Positions 53,447-62,240 of a DNA stretch of 64,000 bases are shown piece after piece. Both the position numbers and the translations under genes were made by a program. Origin of the DNA: JACJXW01 sp964418125 (GTDB taxonomy: Bacteria; Bacteroidota; Bacteroidia; Chitinophagales; Saprospiraceae); assembly GCA_964418125.1 (NCBI GenBank), contig CAYQKY010000008.1, positions 41,043-105,042 of the forward strand, in the 5' to 3' direction. Numbering within the stretch: the stretch's first letter is position 1; the number at the start of each line of letters is the position of its first letter. The notes beneath the pieces are model-generated. The model made no database searches and was not told the origin of the DNA. It saw only the letters and a program-made list of their open reading frames with translations.

Positions 53447-53460
53447 GTGATAAAAATCAC
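53447..53460. promoter_or_regulatory. Crp/Fnr-like operator, proximal
   Basis: GTGATAAAAATCAC is a perfect 5-bp inverted repeat with a 4-base spacer (GTGAT-N4-ATCAC), intermediate between FNR and CRP consensus. It is centred about 65 bases before the predicted transcription start of the YceI gene, a position common for activators. Confidence 0.5.
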
Positions 53461-53505
53461 GCGCCACACTAACAAATATCATCTTTCCCCATCTGCTTAG
53501 TAGAT

Positions 53506-53513
53506 TATATTTG
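53506..53513 (+). promoter_or_regulatory. TATATTTG -7 element of the YceI gene
   Basis: An exact -7 box 22 bases before the ATG. TTTC at 53484-53487 gives an 18-base spacer and may serve as a weak -33 element, which would fit activation by the upstream Crp/Fnr-like sites. Confidence 0.5.
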
Positions 53514-53535
53514 CATCAACAAAAGCCATAAAAAG

Positions 53536-54123
53536 ATGAATATCAAAAACTTATTTCTAGTTGCAATCTGTACCACACTGGCATACTTACCAGCGATTTC
53601 CCAGGAAAGCTTTAAAGTTAAGAACTTCAAGATGTCTATAGAAGGCACCTCTACGCTTCATGACTGGGAGTCAGAAGTCACCAAGCTGGAAGCTAATGGC
53701 AGCCTGGACCTTTCAGGGTCCCAACTCACAGGTATCAACAGCCTGAAAGTGGCCATACCCGTCAAGGGGATCGTCAGCCCCAAAGGCAGGATTATGGACA
53801 ACAAGACCTATGACGCTTTAAAAGCGGATAAATATCCCAATATCACTTTCCGTTTAGACAAGGCTACCGTCAACGGATCCAAAGTGCAGGCCACCGGGAA
53901 ACTAACGATCGCCGGCAAAACGCAAACGGTCACATTGAATGCGGCCAGTAAGATAGACGGCGCCGGTAACATCACTTTCCAGGGCAGTAAAGAAATCAAG
54001 CTGTCCGATTACGATATGGAACCGCCCACCGCACTTATGGGCACCGTCAAGACCGGCGAAGAAGTTACTGTCAAGTATGAACTGACCCTCATACCCGGCA
54101 GTGAGGCTTCCAGCTCACGCTAA
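53536..54123 (+). CDS. YceI-family periplasmic lipid-binding protein
   Basis: A 195-residue protein with signal peptide (MNIKNLFLVAICTTLAYLPA). The YceI beta-barrel lipocalin-like fold is indicated by MSIEGTSTLHDWESEV, VKGIVSPKGRIMDNKTYDAL with the KAxKYPNITF element, and TGKLTIAGKTQTV. Known members bind polyisoprenoids. It has its own promoter with two Crp/Fnr-like sites upstream. The porin-like gene follows 150 bases later, then a second YceI-like gene. Confidence 0.9.
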   Translation: MNIKNLFLVAICTTLAYLPAISQESFKVKNFKMSIEGTSTLHDWESEVTKLEANGSLDLSGSQLTGINSLKVAIPVKGIVSPKGRIMDNKTYDALKADKYPNITFRLDKATVNGSKVQATGKLTIAGKTQTVTLNAASKIDGAGNITFQGSKEIKLSDYDMEPPTALMGTVKTGEEVTVKYELTLIPGSEASSSR

Positions 54124-54272
54124 CCCTCCGGAATGAGTTAACCAGCCCCTTTTAGTGGTTATCCCTGCTTATTGGTTACCAACAAACTTAAGTTGGCCGG
54201 TTAACTCTTTCTGCTTTTTCAGCAAACAACCCTTTTTACACTTACTATTTAGAAAAAGTAAAACATTTGATC

Positions 54273-55643
54273 ATGAAAATGGCAAAATTCTTTCTTAGCG
54301 CATTAGCAATCCTTCTGGCAGGCAGCCTGCTGGCACAACAAAAAATCCAGAACTGGCGCCCTTATGACAAGAATGGAATCAACGTCTTCGAACCGAAGAA
54401 GGATGTAGACACCCAGTTTGACGGGTTGAAAGTACGCATTGGCGGCAGCTTTTCTCAGCAATATCAAATGCTGGACCACAGCAACGCCGCTTCCTTTGAC
54501 ACCATCATGGTAAACGGCCAAGTGGCCAACGGCAACGAACTGTATCCTCTGGCCCCTGGTTTCAACCTGGCGACCGCCAACCTCTATGTTGACGCTCAGC
54601 TGGCGGACGGTATCCGCGTAGCTCTGGAAAACTATATGTCTTCCCGCCACCACCAGGAATTCTGGGTAAAGGGCGGTTACATTCAGATCGACAAGCTGCC
54701 GATGTTTGGCAGCCCGGACTGGTTCTCTGAGAACTTCCGCGTGAAGATCGGACACTTCCAGGTCAACTACGGAGACATGCAGTTCCGCCGCTCCGACAAC
54801 GGTAATGCCATGTACAACCCCTTCGTGGGCAACTACATCATGGATGCCTTCGCAACGGAAATTGGCGGTGAGGTATATTACTTCTCTCCTTCCGGCCTGA
54901 TGGCCATGGTGGGTGCAACGAGCGGTTTCATTGCCGGCGACATCACCGAAGGCGACAACCGCAACCCGTCGGTCTACGCCAAGCTGGCCTACGACAAGCA
55001 GGTCAACCCCGACCTCCGCGTACGCCTCTCCGGTTCTTTGTACATGAATTCCGGCGCCGGCCGCAATACGCTGTACTCAGGCGACCGTGCCGGTTCCCGC
55101 TTCTACCTTGTGGGCGACCCTCAATATTTTAGGCCCAGAGGGGCTACGGCATACACGTCCACTAACCCTAATGACGTGTTCACCTCCGGCCGCCTCACCC
55201 CTGGCTTTACCAGCGAGGTACAGAGCATCATGATCAACCCCTTCATCAAGTTCAAAGGGCTGGAGATCTTCGGTACGTTTGAAACCTCTACTGGCCTGGC
55301 ATACTCCGACCCCAAAGCTGAAGGCGCAGCCGAACCCGATTCCCGCACCGTTACGCAGATCGGCGTTGAAGGCCTGTATCGGTTCCTGCCGAACGAACAA
55401 GCTTACATCGGAGCACGCTATAACCAGCTTTCCGGTGAACTGAACGCCAGGATCCGGGACGCCAACGGCCCCACGGACCTGTCGGCCAACCGCCTGGAAG
55501 TTGCCGCCGGCTGGTACCCGATCGACAACCTGCTGCTGAAAGTCTCCTACGTCAACCAGCAGTACAACGACTTCCCCGCCTCCAATATCCTGCACGAAGC
55601 AGAGTTTAACGGAGCCGTAGTTGAAGCAGTCGTAGGGTTCTGA
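54273..55643 (+). CDS. Porin-like outer membrane protein
   Basis: A 456-residue protein with signal peptide (MKMAKFFLSALAILLAGSLLAQ). The mature chain has repeated amphipathic strands with paired aromatic residues (FRVKIGHFQVNYGDMQFRRS, VYYFSPSGLMAMVGA) and ends in a strand closing with Phe (VVEAVVGF), as expected of an outer membrane barrel. Codon use is strongly biased, which suggests high expression. ATG 54273 was chosen; a TTG at 54267 is also in frame. A strong terminator follows. It lies between two YceI-family genes, so it may handle a related small molecule. Confidence 0.82.
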   Translation: MKMAKFFLSALAILLAGSLLAQQKIQNWRPYDKNGINVFEPKKDVDTQFDGLKVRIGGSFSQQYQMLDHSNAASFDTIMVNGQVANGNELYPLAPGFNLATANLYVDAQLADGIRVALENYMSSRHHQEFWVKGGYIQIDKLPMFGSPDWFSENFRVKIGHFQVNYGDMQFRRSDNGNAMYNPFVGNYIMDAFATEIGGEVYYFSPSGLMAMVGATSGFIAGDITEGDNRNPSVYAKLAYDKQVNPDLRVRLSGSLYMNSGAGRNTLYSGDRAGSRFYLVGDPQYFRPRGATAYTSTNPNDVFTSGRLTPGFTSEVQSIMINPFIKFKGLEIFGTFETSTGLAYSDPKAEGAAEPDSRTVTQIGVEGLYRFLPNEQAYIGARYNQLSGELNARIRDANGPTDLSANRLEVAAGWYPIDNLLLKVSYVNQQYNDFPASNILHEAEFNGAVVEAVVGF

Positions 55644-55672
55644 TCATACTAATCTTGTTTTAATAAATTAAC

Positions 55673-55704
55673 AGCCCGGAACGGAACCCTAACCGTTCCG
55701 GGCT
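55673..55704 (+). terminator. Intrinsic terminator after the porin-like gene
   Basis: A perfect 12-bp stem (AGCCCGGAACGG at 55673-55684 with its complement at 55693-55704) and an 8-base loop. Flanking TAAC/GTTA bases can extend it. The T tract is short and interrupted. Confidence 0.75.
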
Positions 55705-55767
55705 TTGTTATGAAAATTCGTATTACATGGCCATCTTTGGCTTTCCGTAAAATGACTCTAATCCACC

Positions 55768-56409
55768 ATGCGAACCAAAAACTTCCGGTATTTCTCCTTT
55801 GCCCTCATTTTGGCTGTACTGGCCAGCAGTATCGCCCCCACCCCCCGGCGCACAGAGCTCTCTTACCGCATCCTCCAGGCCAGCCGCCTTTTCCTGGAAG
55901 GAACGACCAATGTCAATACCTTTATCTGCAATTGCACCTGCATTCAGTCCTTTCCCCGCCTGCAGTTTGAAATGGAGGTCAAAGAAGAAAACGAAAAAGC
56001 CGTCTTTGAGGAGGCCCAGTTGCGCATTCGCACCAAAGACCTCGATTGCGGCAACCGGAATATGAATAAAGATATGTATGAAACCCTTAAAGCGAGCCAA
56101 TATCCTTCCATAGGTATCACTATCCTGGAAGCCGGACTGGGTTCCGGCGAAAAGCTCTCTCAAACGGAGGAGTGGTCCCACATCGTAGCAAGAGCCCAAA
56201 TATCCGTCGCCGGCGTCACGCGCACCGCTCTGCTTAAAGTGAGGGCCAAGCAGATCGGAACGGCCACTTATCGCTTCCTCAGCCAGTACACCATAAAAAT
56301 GACGGATTTCAACATTGACCCGCCGACCGCCATGCTGGGCCTGGTCAAAGTGAATGACAAGATCGAGATCAATTTTGACCTCACCGTAGCGGTAGAAGAA
56401 GCAGGATAG
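55768..56409 (+). CDS. Second YceI-like secreted protein
   Basis: A 213-residue protein with a signal peptide (about residues 1-24). It follows the YceI pattern more loosely: FLEGTTNVNTFICNC, NKDMYETLKASQYPSI, AQISVAGVTRTALLKV and KMTDFNIDPPTAMLG. It has paired Cys (CNCTC) that the first YceI protein lacks. It lies downstream of the porin-like gene's terminator, so it may be transcribed separately. It is probably periplasmic. Confidence 0.78.
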   Translation: MRTKNFRYFSFALILAVLASSIAPTPRRTELSYRILQASRLFLEGTTNVNTFICNCTCIQSFPRLQFEMEVKEENEKAVFEEAQLRIRTKDLDCGNRNMNKDMYETLKASQYPSIGITILEAGLGSGEKLSQTEEWSHIVARAQISVAGVTRTALLKVRAKQIGTATYRFLSQYTIKMTDFNIDPPTAMLGLVKVNDKIEINFDLTVAVEEAG

Positions 56410-56515
56410 GCCAGGGTGTAAACCACCGGCTTTTCTTTTCATAATCTGAACCCTGCCTGCCTCGCCTTTTCAAAGAATTCAGTTATTTTCGCGATCGAAC
56501 CATTCCATTTCAAGC

Positions 56516-59113
56516 ATGCAGTCCATACTTCGCCTTACCCTCCTCCTCCTGGTTTTTGCCCGGCCCGGCCTGGCGCAGAACGAATCCAACATGAAAACAA
56601 CAGAGATCCGCGACGGATGGCAGCTCCGCCAGGCCGGTATCGGCAGCTGGATGCCCACCTCGGTTCCCGGAAGCGTCCATACCGCCCTGATGGCCAACGG
56701 CATCATCGAAGACCCGTTCTACCGCCTCAACGAAAAGAGCCTGCAGTGGATCGACAAGAACAACTGGGAATACCGCGCCACATTCCCGGTAAGCCGGGAA
56801 TGGCTTGAGCAAGATCGCATCACCCTGGAATTTCTCGGGCTGGATACCTATGCCGATGTCTATCTCAATGAGGAGCTCATACTCCGGGCTGATAATTTTC
56901 ACCGGGCATGGGAAGTGGATGTAAAGGAGATCCTGAAGGAAGGCGAGAACGAGCTATACATTTACCTGCACTCTCCTACTCAGACAGGGCTGGAAAAGCT
57001 GGCCGCCCTGGGCTACGGCCTGCCCGCCTCCAACGACCAGTCGGAGAACGGAGGCATGGGGGATAAAAAAGTGAGCATATTCGTCCGCAAACCAGGCTAT
57101 CACTTCGGCTGGGACTGGGGCCCGCGGCTGGTCACCTCCGGCATCTGGCGGCCCGTCCGCCTGAAGGCCTGGAACGAGGCCCGCATCAGCGATGTGTACT
57201 TTCATCAGGAATCCGTAACTGAAGAGGAAGCTAAGGTTGAGGTTCAGGTTGAGGTTGAGGCGGAAGAGGCCCTGGCCGGGCAATTGTCGGTGTTCTGGAA
57301 AGACAGCATGATAGCCCGCCTGCCGGTGGAACTGGAAACAGGAAAACAGGCGGCAACCATTCCGGTTGCCTTTAAAAACCCTCAGCTTTGGTGGACGAAA
57401 GAACTCGGAGAGCCTTTCCTCTATGAAATGAGCGTGGTTCTGGAAAACGAAGGCCGGGAACTGGCACGGCACGGCGAGCGCATCGGCCTGCGCAGCATCC
57501 GCATCATACAGGAACCGGACGACAAGGGAAGCTCCTTCTACTTAGAACTGAACGGCCATCCCGTTTTTTCCAAAGGCGCCAACTACATCCCCAATGATGT
57601 TTTCCTCGACCGCGTCGATACGGCCTGGTACCGGGAGATCGTTGGGGCCGCAGCCGATGCCAATATGAACATGCTGCGGATCTGGGGAGGAGGCATTTAC
57701 GAAGATGGCCTGTTCTACGAGCTGTGCGACGAGCTGGGTATCCTCGTCTGGCAGGACTTTATGTTCGCCTGCAGCATGTATCCGTGGGACAGCGCCTTTC
57801 TGGAAAACGTCCGCCAGGAAGCCATCTACAACATCCGCCGCCTGCGCAACCACCCCAGCATTGCCCTCTGGTGCGGCAACAACGAGATCGACGTGGCCTG
57901 GGCCGAATACAATGAAAACAGAGGATGGGGCTGGAAGCAACGGTATACCAAAGAACAACGGGCAGACATCTGGGCAGGTTATGAGAAAGTATTCCACGAG
58001 ATCCTTCCCCAGGCCGTCGAGGCCCACCACCCGGGCGCCTTCTACTGGCCTTCTTCTCCTTACGCAGGCGAAGGAACCCATGCCACTTACAACAGCACTT
58101 CCGGAGATATCCACTACTGGGGGGTCTGGCACGGGGAACACCCCTTCAGCGATTTCCGCAATTACATCGGCCGCTTTATGAGTGAATACGGCTTCCAGTC
58201 CTTTCCGGAGTTCCGAACCGTTCAGCAGTATACCCTGCCGGAAGACTGGGACATCGAGTCGGAAGTCATGGCCGCCCACCAGCGCAGTGGCATAGGCAAC
58301 CTCCGCATACGGTCGTACATGAAGGATCATTACATCCTTCCGGAGAACTTCAGCCATTTCCTCTACGTCGGACAGCTGCTGCAGGCCGACGCCATCAAAA
58401 TGGCCATCGAGGCGCACCGCAGCGCCAAGCCGTACTGTATGGGCACTCTCTACTGGCAACTCAACGACTGCTGGCCGGTGGCCTCCTGGTCGGGCATGGA
58501 TTACTACCGGCGCTGGAAGGCCCTGCACTATTTCGTCCGCGACGCCTTCAAAAAAGACATAGTGGCCTTTGAAAGGGCCGGCAAAGAGATCAAGGTGTTC
58601 GGCTGTTCCGGCCGGAAAGCCCCGGCAACCGCTGAGCTGCGCCTGGAACTCAGAGACTTCGATGGAGAACTGCTATGGTTCGAGAACAGGGAGGCAGCCC
58701 TCAGCCCGGATAGCGCCCGGTTGCTGGCGAACCTGCCGGCAGAAAGCCTGGAAAAACTGGGAGACAAAAGCCGGATGTACCTGCGGGGGCGCCTGCTGGA
58801 AGGCGGAAAAGTGGCACATGAAAACCTCTACTACTTCGTGCCTCCCAAAGAGCTGTCTCTGCCGGAAAGCCCCGAGATCGAGGCCCAGGTAAAAAGCACA
58901 GGTATCGGCGAATACGAACTGCGCCTGAAGGCCGGCAAGCTGGCAAAGAACGTCTTTCTGCAGTTCGAAGAATCCGAAGGTTTCTTTTCCGACAATTACT
59001 TCGACCTGCAACCCGGAGAGGAGAAGCTGCTCACCTTCCGGGAAGATAAGATGTGGGAACGGCCACTGACGGTGGAAGAGCTAAGGATCATCAGCCTGGC
59101 GGATACGTATTGA
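56516..59113 (+). CDS. Secreted GH2 beta-mannosidase
   Basis: An 865-residue protein with a signal peptide (LTLLLLVFARPGLAQ). It has the GH2 layout: N-terminal jelly roll (WEYRATFPVSREWL, FLGLDTYADVYLN), immunoglobulin-like region, and catalytic barrel. The acid/base Glu is in LWCGNNEIDVAW (about residue 455) and the nucleophile Glu in RFMSEYGFQSFPE (about 556), the spacing typical of mannosidases. GYHFGWDWGPRLVTSGIWRP is another mannosidase signature. It releases terminal beta-mannose from oligosaccharides. TATTTTCG at 56484-56491 may be its -7 box. Confidence 0.92.
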   Translation: MQSILRLTLLLLVFARPGLAQNESNMKTTEIRDGWQLRQAGIGSWMPTSVPGSVHTALMANGIIEDPFYRLNEKSLQWIDKNNWEYRATFPVSREWLEQDRITLEFLGLDTYADVYLNEELILRADNFHRAWEVDVKEILKEGENELYIYLHSPTQTGLEKLAALGYGLPASNDQSENGGMGDKKVSIFVRKPGYHFGWDWGPRLVTSGIWRPVRLKAWNEARISDVYFHQESVTEEEAKVEVQVEVEAEEALAGQLSVFWKDSMIARLPVELETGKQAATIPVAFKNPQLWWTKELGEPFLYEMSVVLENEGRELARHGERIGLRSIRIIQEPDDKGSSFYLELNGHPVFSKGANYIPNDVFLDRVDTAWYREIVGAAADANMNMLRIWGGGIYEDGLFYELCDELGILVWQDFMFACSMYPWDSAFLENVRQEAIYNIRRLRNHPSIALWCGNNEIDVAWAEYNENRGWGWKQRYTKEQRADIWAGYEKVFHEILPQAVEAHHPGAFYWPSSPYAGEGTHATYNSTSGDIHYWGVWHGEHPFSDFRNYIGRFMSEYGFQSFPEFRTVQQYTLPEDWDIESEVMAAHQRSGIGNLRIRSYMKDHYILPENFSHFLYVGQLLQADAIKMAIEAHRSAKPYCMGTLYWQLNDCWPVASWSGMDYYRRWKALHYFVRDAFKKDIVAFERAGKEIKVFGCSGRKAPATAELRLELRDFDGELLWFENREAALSPDSARLLANLPAESLEKLGDKSRMYLRGRLLEGGKVAHENLYYFVPPKELSLPESPEIEAQVKSTGIGEYELRLKAGKLAKNVFLQFEESEGFFSDNYFDLQPGEEKLLTFREDKMWERPLTVEELRIISLADTY

Positions 59114-59136
59114 TGCCTGAGCGGTTGGTTTAATTG

Positions 59137-59225
59137 GAACGTACATAACACGGTTCGGATGGGCCTTCACGGGCCATTTTACCTCCATCCGCGCTAATCC
59201 GCCGCATCCGTGTTAATCCGCGTTC
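59137..59225. repeat. Nested inverted repeats at the mannosidase/YdeI junction
   Basis: Three concentric arm pairs: GAACG/CGTTC (59137-59141, 59221-59225), AACACGG/CCGTGTT (59147-59153, 59208-59214), and CGGATGG/CCATCCG (59156-59162, 59185-59191). The right half also repeats ATCCGCGCTAATCC and ATCCGTGTTAATCC in tandem. It lies between convergent genes. Confidence 0.7.
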
Positions 59226-59235
59226 TATTCTCCGC

Positions 59236-59808
59236 TTACTCCACCTCCGGCACCGTGCCGTACATCTTGCCCTGCCGGGTCATTTTGATGAGGTAGTTGA
59301 GGCGTTTCTGCGCTTCTTCCTGCCGCCGGGGGCCGCATTCCTTTATCCAGCCGACCTTAAGCCGCCGGTAAAAGTTGGAAAACTGCTGAAAGTTATCCCA
59401 TACTTCCGGGTCTTCCCGCAGCTGTGCCTCCACCCATTCAGGCATCTCCCAGGGGTCGTCCGGTGAACCGATCTGATCGGCAATGGGCGCTATCCCCGCC
59501 GGCGTCATCAGGCCCAGGCGCTGCAGCTTCCACACGCGCTGCCGGTTTAGTTCAGAAAGGAAGGTATTCTTCTTTCGGCGGGGCGTGATGCGCTGCACAT
59601 TGCTTTCTTCACAGTATTTCCTGACCACACCGTCGATCCAGCCGAAGCAGAGGCATTCTTCCACCAGGGCGTCGTAGGAGATGCAGGGCTTGCCCGTGGC
59701 TTTGCGAAAGCGCCGCAACCATACTTCATTTTTATTTTGGTGGTGTGTTTCCAGCCAGTTGCGCCACTGGCTGCGGTGGTGAGGATAGAATACTTCGGTG
59801 ATTTCCAT
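59236..59808 (-). CDS. YdeI/OmpD-associated family protein
   Basis: A 190-residue protein. The family signatures are WLETHHQNKNEVWLRRFRK, CISYDALVEECLCFGWIDG, and TPRRKKNTFLSELNRQRVW. Known relatives are small cytosolic proteins linked to stress or antimicrobial-peptide resistance, without a firm biochemical role. No signal peptide is present. It is convergent with the mannosidase gene. Confidence 0.85.
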   Translation of the reverse strand: MEITEVFYPHHRSQWRNWLETHHQNKNEVWLRRFRKATGKPCISYDALVEECLCFGWIDGVVRKYCEESNVQRITPRRKKNTFLSELNRQRVWKLQRLGLMTPAGIAPIADQIGSPDDPWEMPEWVEAQLREDPEVWDNFQQFSNFYRRLKVGWIKECGPRRQEEAQKRLNYLIKMTRQGKMYGTVPEVE

Positions 59809-59896
59809 AATGGGTGCTATTGGATAAAATAACCGGCCCTACACTAAGGCAAGCCTCATGATCAAAGATAAAAAACGTATCTTTATCTAATTCGGC

Positions 59897-60079
59897 TTGT
59901 CTCAATACCACTGCTATGCGATACCTAATGGCCTATTGGCGGGAAAAGTAGCGCGGGTATGTAACGGAATCGCAGCCGGGGAGTACCGGCTTAAACGGAA
60001 CAGGCTACCGGCCGGGCTTTATGTGGCGTCTGTCAGAACCACGAATGGAATAACAAGCTGGTTGGCCGTACTGGAATAG
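59897..60079 (+). pseudogene. Remnant of a type IX secretion sorting domain (T9SS CTD)
   Basis: The last 50 codons of a plus-strand frame read as the end of a T9SS type A C-terminal domain: GIAAGEYRLKRNRLPAGLYV followed by a short strand and LAVLE-stop, like the usual LPAGLYxxxVxTxxG pattern. No secreted protein precedes it. A small minus-strand gene overlaps it. It is probably what remains after deletion of a large surface-protein gene. Confidence 0.55.
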
Positions 60080-60264
60080 CTCAACAGGTCAAGCTTACAG
60101 GAATCTTCTCCGGGCTTACAGGGTTTTTCCTGTTGCTGTACACTTTGAACCGGCTGGGCCTCAACACTTTTTGCACCACTGGGCGTTTGGCCCTCTGCGC
60201 TGCCGCACAGGGCGAAGAAATAATAGAAAAAGAAAATGTTGAAAAATGCACCTAATAATCTCAT
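60019..60264 (-). CDS. Small secreted protein, uncertain
   Basis: An 81-residue frame starting at ATG 60262-60264 with a plausible signal peptide (MRLLGAFFNIFFFYYFFALC). The mature part is short and rich in Q, S and P with two Cys (KPCKPGEDSCK). It overlaps the T9SS-domain remnant on the other strand. It could be a genuine small secreted protein or a chance frame; no family is recognised. Confidence 0.4.
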   Translation of the reverse strand: MRLLGAFFNIFFFYYFFALCGSAEGQTPSGAKSVEAQPVQSVQQQEKPCKPGEDSCKLDLLSYSSTANQLVIPFVVLTDAT

Positions 60265-60660
60265 GACTTTTCCTTTTTGCCCAAGGGGCATTTTGATAAA
60301 GCATAACATCCCTCCTTTTCCGCTTTGGCGGTTAAGCACCGCGGATCATAAACTCCTCTTTTCAGGTTGAACTGCATTTCGTTCAACCCGCATACAAAGG
60401 CTGGATACGCATTATTTCATGGGAAAACAATGAGAATTGTCAAGGGCTGAGGTGATTTTGGCCAGGGGCCTTTTCTGAAACTGAAAAGACGCCGTTTGCC
60501 AGGTGTTGGAATGCAAAGGTAGGAAAAGATTTTTTATTCCGGAAAAACTGTCGGTCGAATCGGGGAGTAACCGGTTTTTTGGCTCTAAGAATTTGTTCGC
60601 TGGCTTCCAAAATTGCGAAAATGAGTATCTTTTGCCGGAATAATCGTAAAACGCACAGAA
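60265..60660. other. Intergenic stretch before the sulfatase gene
   Basis: About 400 bases. It contains a perfect 8-bp hairpin (GGTTGAAC at 60365-60372 with its complement at 60381-60388) and a CTTTTC/GAAAAG hairpin near 60470-60488. TATCTTTTG at 60626-60634 is a -7-like element with one extra T, 26 bases before the sulfatase start. No gene seen. Confidence 0.4.
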
Positions 60661-62229
60661 ATGCAGCAGGCACTCACGGGATTGAAATACCTGGCCATGG
60701 CTATGGCCATTGCAGCCTCATGGGCAGGAAAAGCGCCCTCATCAGAGGTTCCGCCCAACATCATCTTCATCATGACGGACGACCATGCCCAGCAGGCGAT
60801 CAGCAGCTATGGCAGCACCCTCATACAGACGCCGAATATTGACCGCCTGGCCCGGGAAGGCGCCTTGTTTGAGAACAGCTTCGTCACCAACTCCATCTGT
60901 GCGCCCAGCCGGGCCGTCCTGCTCACCGGCAAATACAGCCATCTCAACGGCGTGCGGGACAACCGCGACACCTTCGACGGCTCGCAGGCCACCTTGCCCA
61001 AGCTCCTCCGGCAGGCCGGCTATCACACTGCCATCGTCGGTAAATGGCACCTCAAAACCGAACCTACCGGCTTCGACTACTGGAATGTACTGATCGGACA
61101 AGGGCAATATTACAACCCCAGGATGATCGAAATGGGAGATACGGTTCAATATGAAGGGTATACCACTACCGTCACGACGGACCTCGCCCTGGAGGCCCTC
61201 CAGAACCGCCCGGAAGGCAAAGCTTTCTGCCTGCTCTACCAGCACAAAGCGCCCCACCGCAACTTCATGCCGGAGCCGCAGTTCTTCTCCGCCTGGGAGG
61301 AAGAAGATGTCCCCCTCCCCGCCACCTTTTATGATGATTACGAAGGCCGCCCCGCCGCCGCCGAGGCCGATATGCGGATAGCGGATATGTATATGGGGTT
61401 CGATATGAAGCTGCTCCCGGAGGATTATGAGGGCTATCCTGAAGGCACCGGCGGCAACGCCGGATTCGACGTCTCCGGCTCCTGGAAAAACACCCTGGAA
61501 GGCCTCACTCCGGAACAACGGGCCGCCTGGGACGAGCACTATAACGAAGTGAGGCGGGAGTTCCGGGAGAAGCAGCCCCGGGGCCGCGCGCTTACGGAGT
61601 GGAAATTTCAGCGCTACATCAAGGATTACCTGCGGAGTGTATTGTCCGTCGACGCCCAGATCGGGCGGATACTCTCCTACCTGGATGAGGCCGGCCTGGC
61701 GGAAAATACCATCGTGGTATATACTTCCGACCAGGGCTTCTACCTGGGAGAGCACGGCTGGTACGATAAGCGTTTTATGTACGAAGAGTCCCTCCGCACG
61801 CCTCTTCTGATCCGTTATCCGGAATCAGTCCCGGCGGGCAGTCGCATATCCGCCATGGCCCTCAACCTCGACCTCGCCCCTACCCTGCTGGACTTAGCCG
61901 GCGCTCCTATCCCCAAAGATATGCAGGGCCGCTCCCTTAAACCGTGGCTGGAGGGCGGCAAGGCCCGCCGCTGGCGCCAGTCCATCTACTACCACTACTA
62001 CGAATACCCGCACGGCTGGCACCTGGTGCGCCCCCACTACGGCATCCGGACGGAGCGGTACAAGCTGATCCATTTCTATAATGATCCCGCCTACTGGGAG
62101 CTGTACGACCTGGGCCAGGACCCGAATGAGCTGAACAACCTGTATGGAAAACCGGGATATAGTAAGTTGACACGGAAACTGAAAAAGCAACTGGCAGAAT
62201 TGCAGGAGCAATTCGAGGATAACATATAG
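60661..62229 (+). CDS. Secreted sulfatase (formylglycine type)
   Basis: A 522-residue sulfatase with an N-terminal signal segment (about residues 8-23). The formylglycine Cys is in SICAPSRAVLLTGKYSHLNG (CxPSR, about residue 80). Metal ligands are in MTDDHAQQA near the start and in TSDQGFYLGEHGWYDKR near the middle. IVGKWHL and RTERYKLIHFY are also typical. It removes sulfate esters from glycans and would fit degradation of marine polysaccharides together with the mannosidase, though the two genes are not in one operon. A sulfatase-maturing enzyme must be encoded elsewhere. Confidence 0.92.
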   Translation: MQQALTGLKYLAMAMAIAASWAGKAPSSEVPPNIIFIMTDDHAQQAISSYGSTLIQTPNIDRLAREGALFENSFVTNSICAPSRAVLLTGKYSHLNGVRDNRDTFDGSQATLPKLLRQAGYHTAIVGKWHLKTEPTGFDYWNVLIGQGQYYNPRMIEMGDTVQYEGYTTTVTTDLALEALQNRPEGKAFCLLYQHKAPHRNFMPEPQFFSAWEEEDVPLPATFYDDYEGRPAAAEADMRIADMYMGFDMKLLPEDYEGYPEGTGGNAGFDVSGSWKNTLEGLTPEQRAAWDEHYNEVRREFREKQPRGRALTEWKFQRYIKDYLRSVLSVDAQIGRILSYLDEAGLAENTIVVYTSDQGFYLGEHGWYDKRFMYEESLRTPLLIRYPESVPAGSRISAMALNLDLAPTLLDLAGAPIPKDMQGRSLKPWLEGGKARRWRQSIYYHYYEYPHGWHLVRPHYGIRTERYKLIHFYNDPAYWELYDLGQDPNELNNLYGKPGYSKLTRKLKKQLAELQEQFEDNI

Positions 62230-62240
62230 GGCTTCCCCCG

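Noticed and set aside
52825..53535. Repeat RNA considered as a retron or other reverse-transcriptase-linked RNA
   Set aside because: No reverse transcriptase or other plausible partner gene lies nearby.
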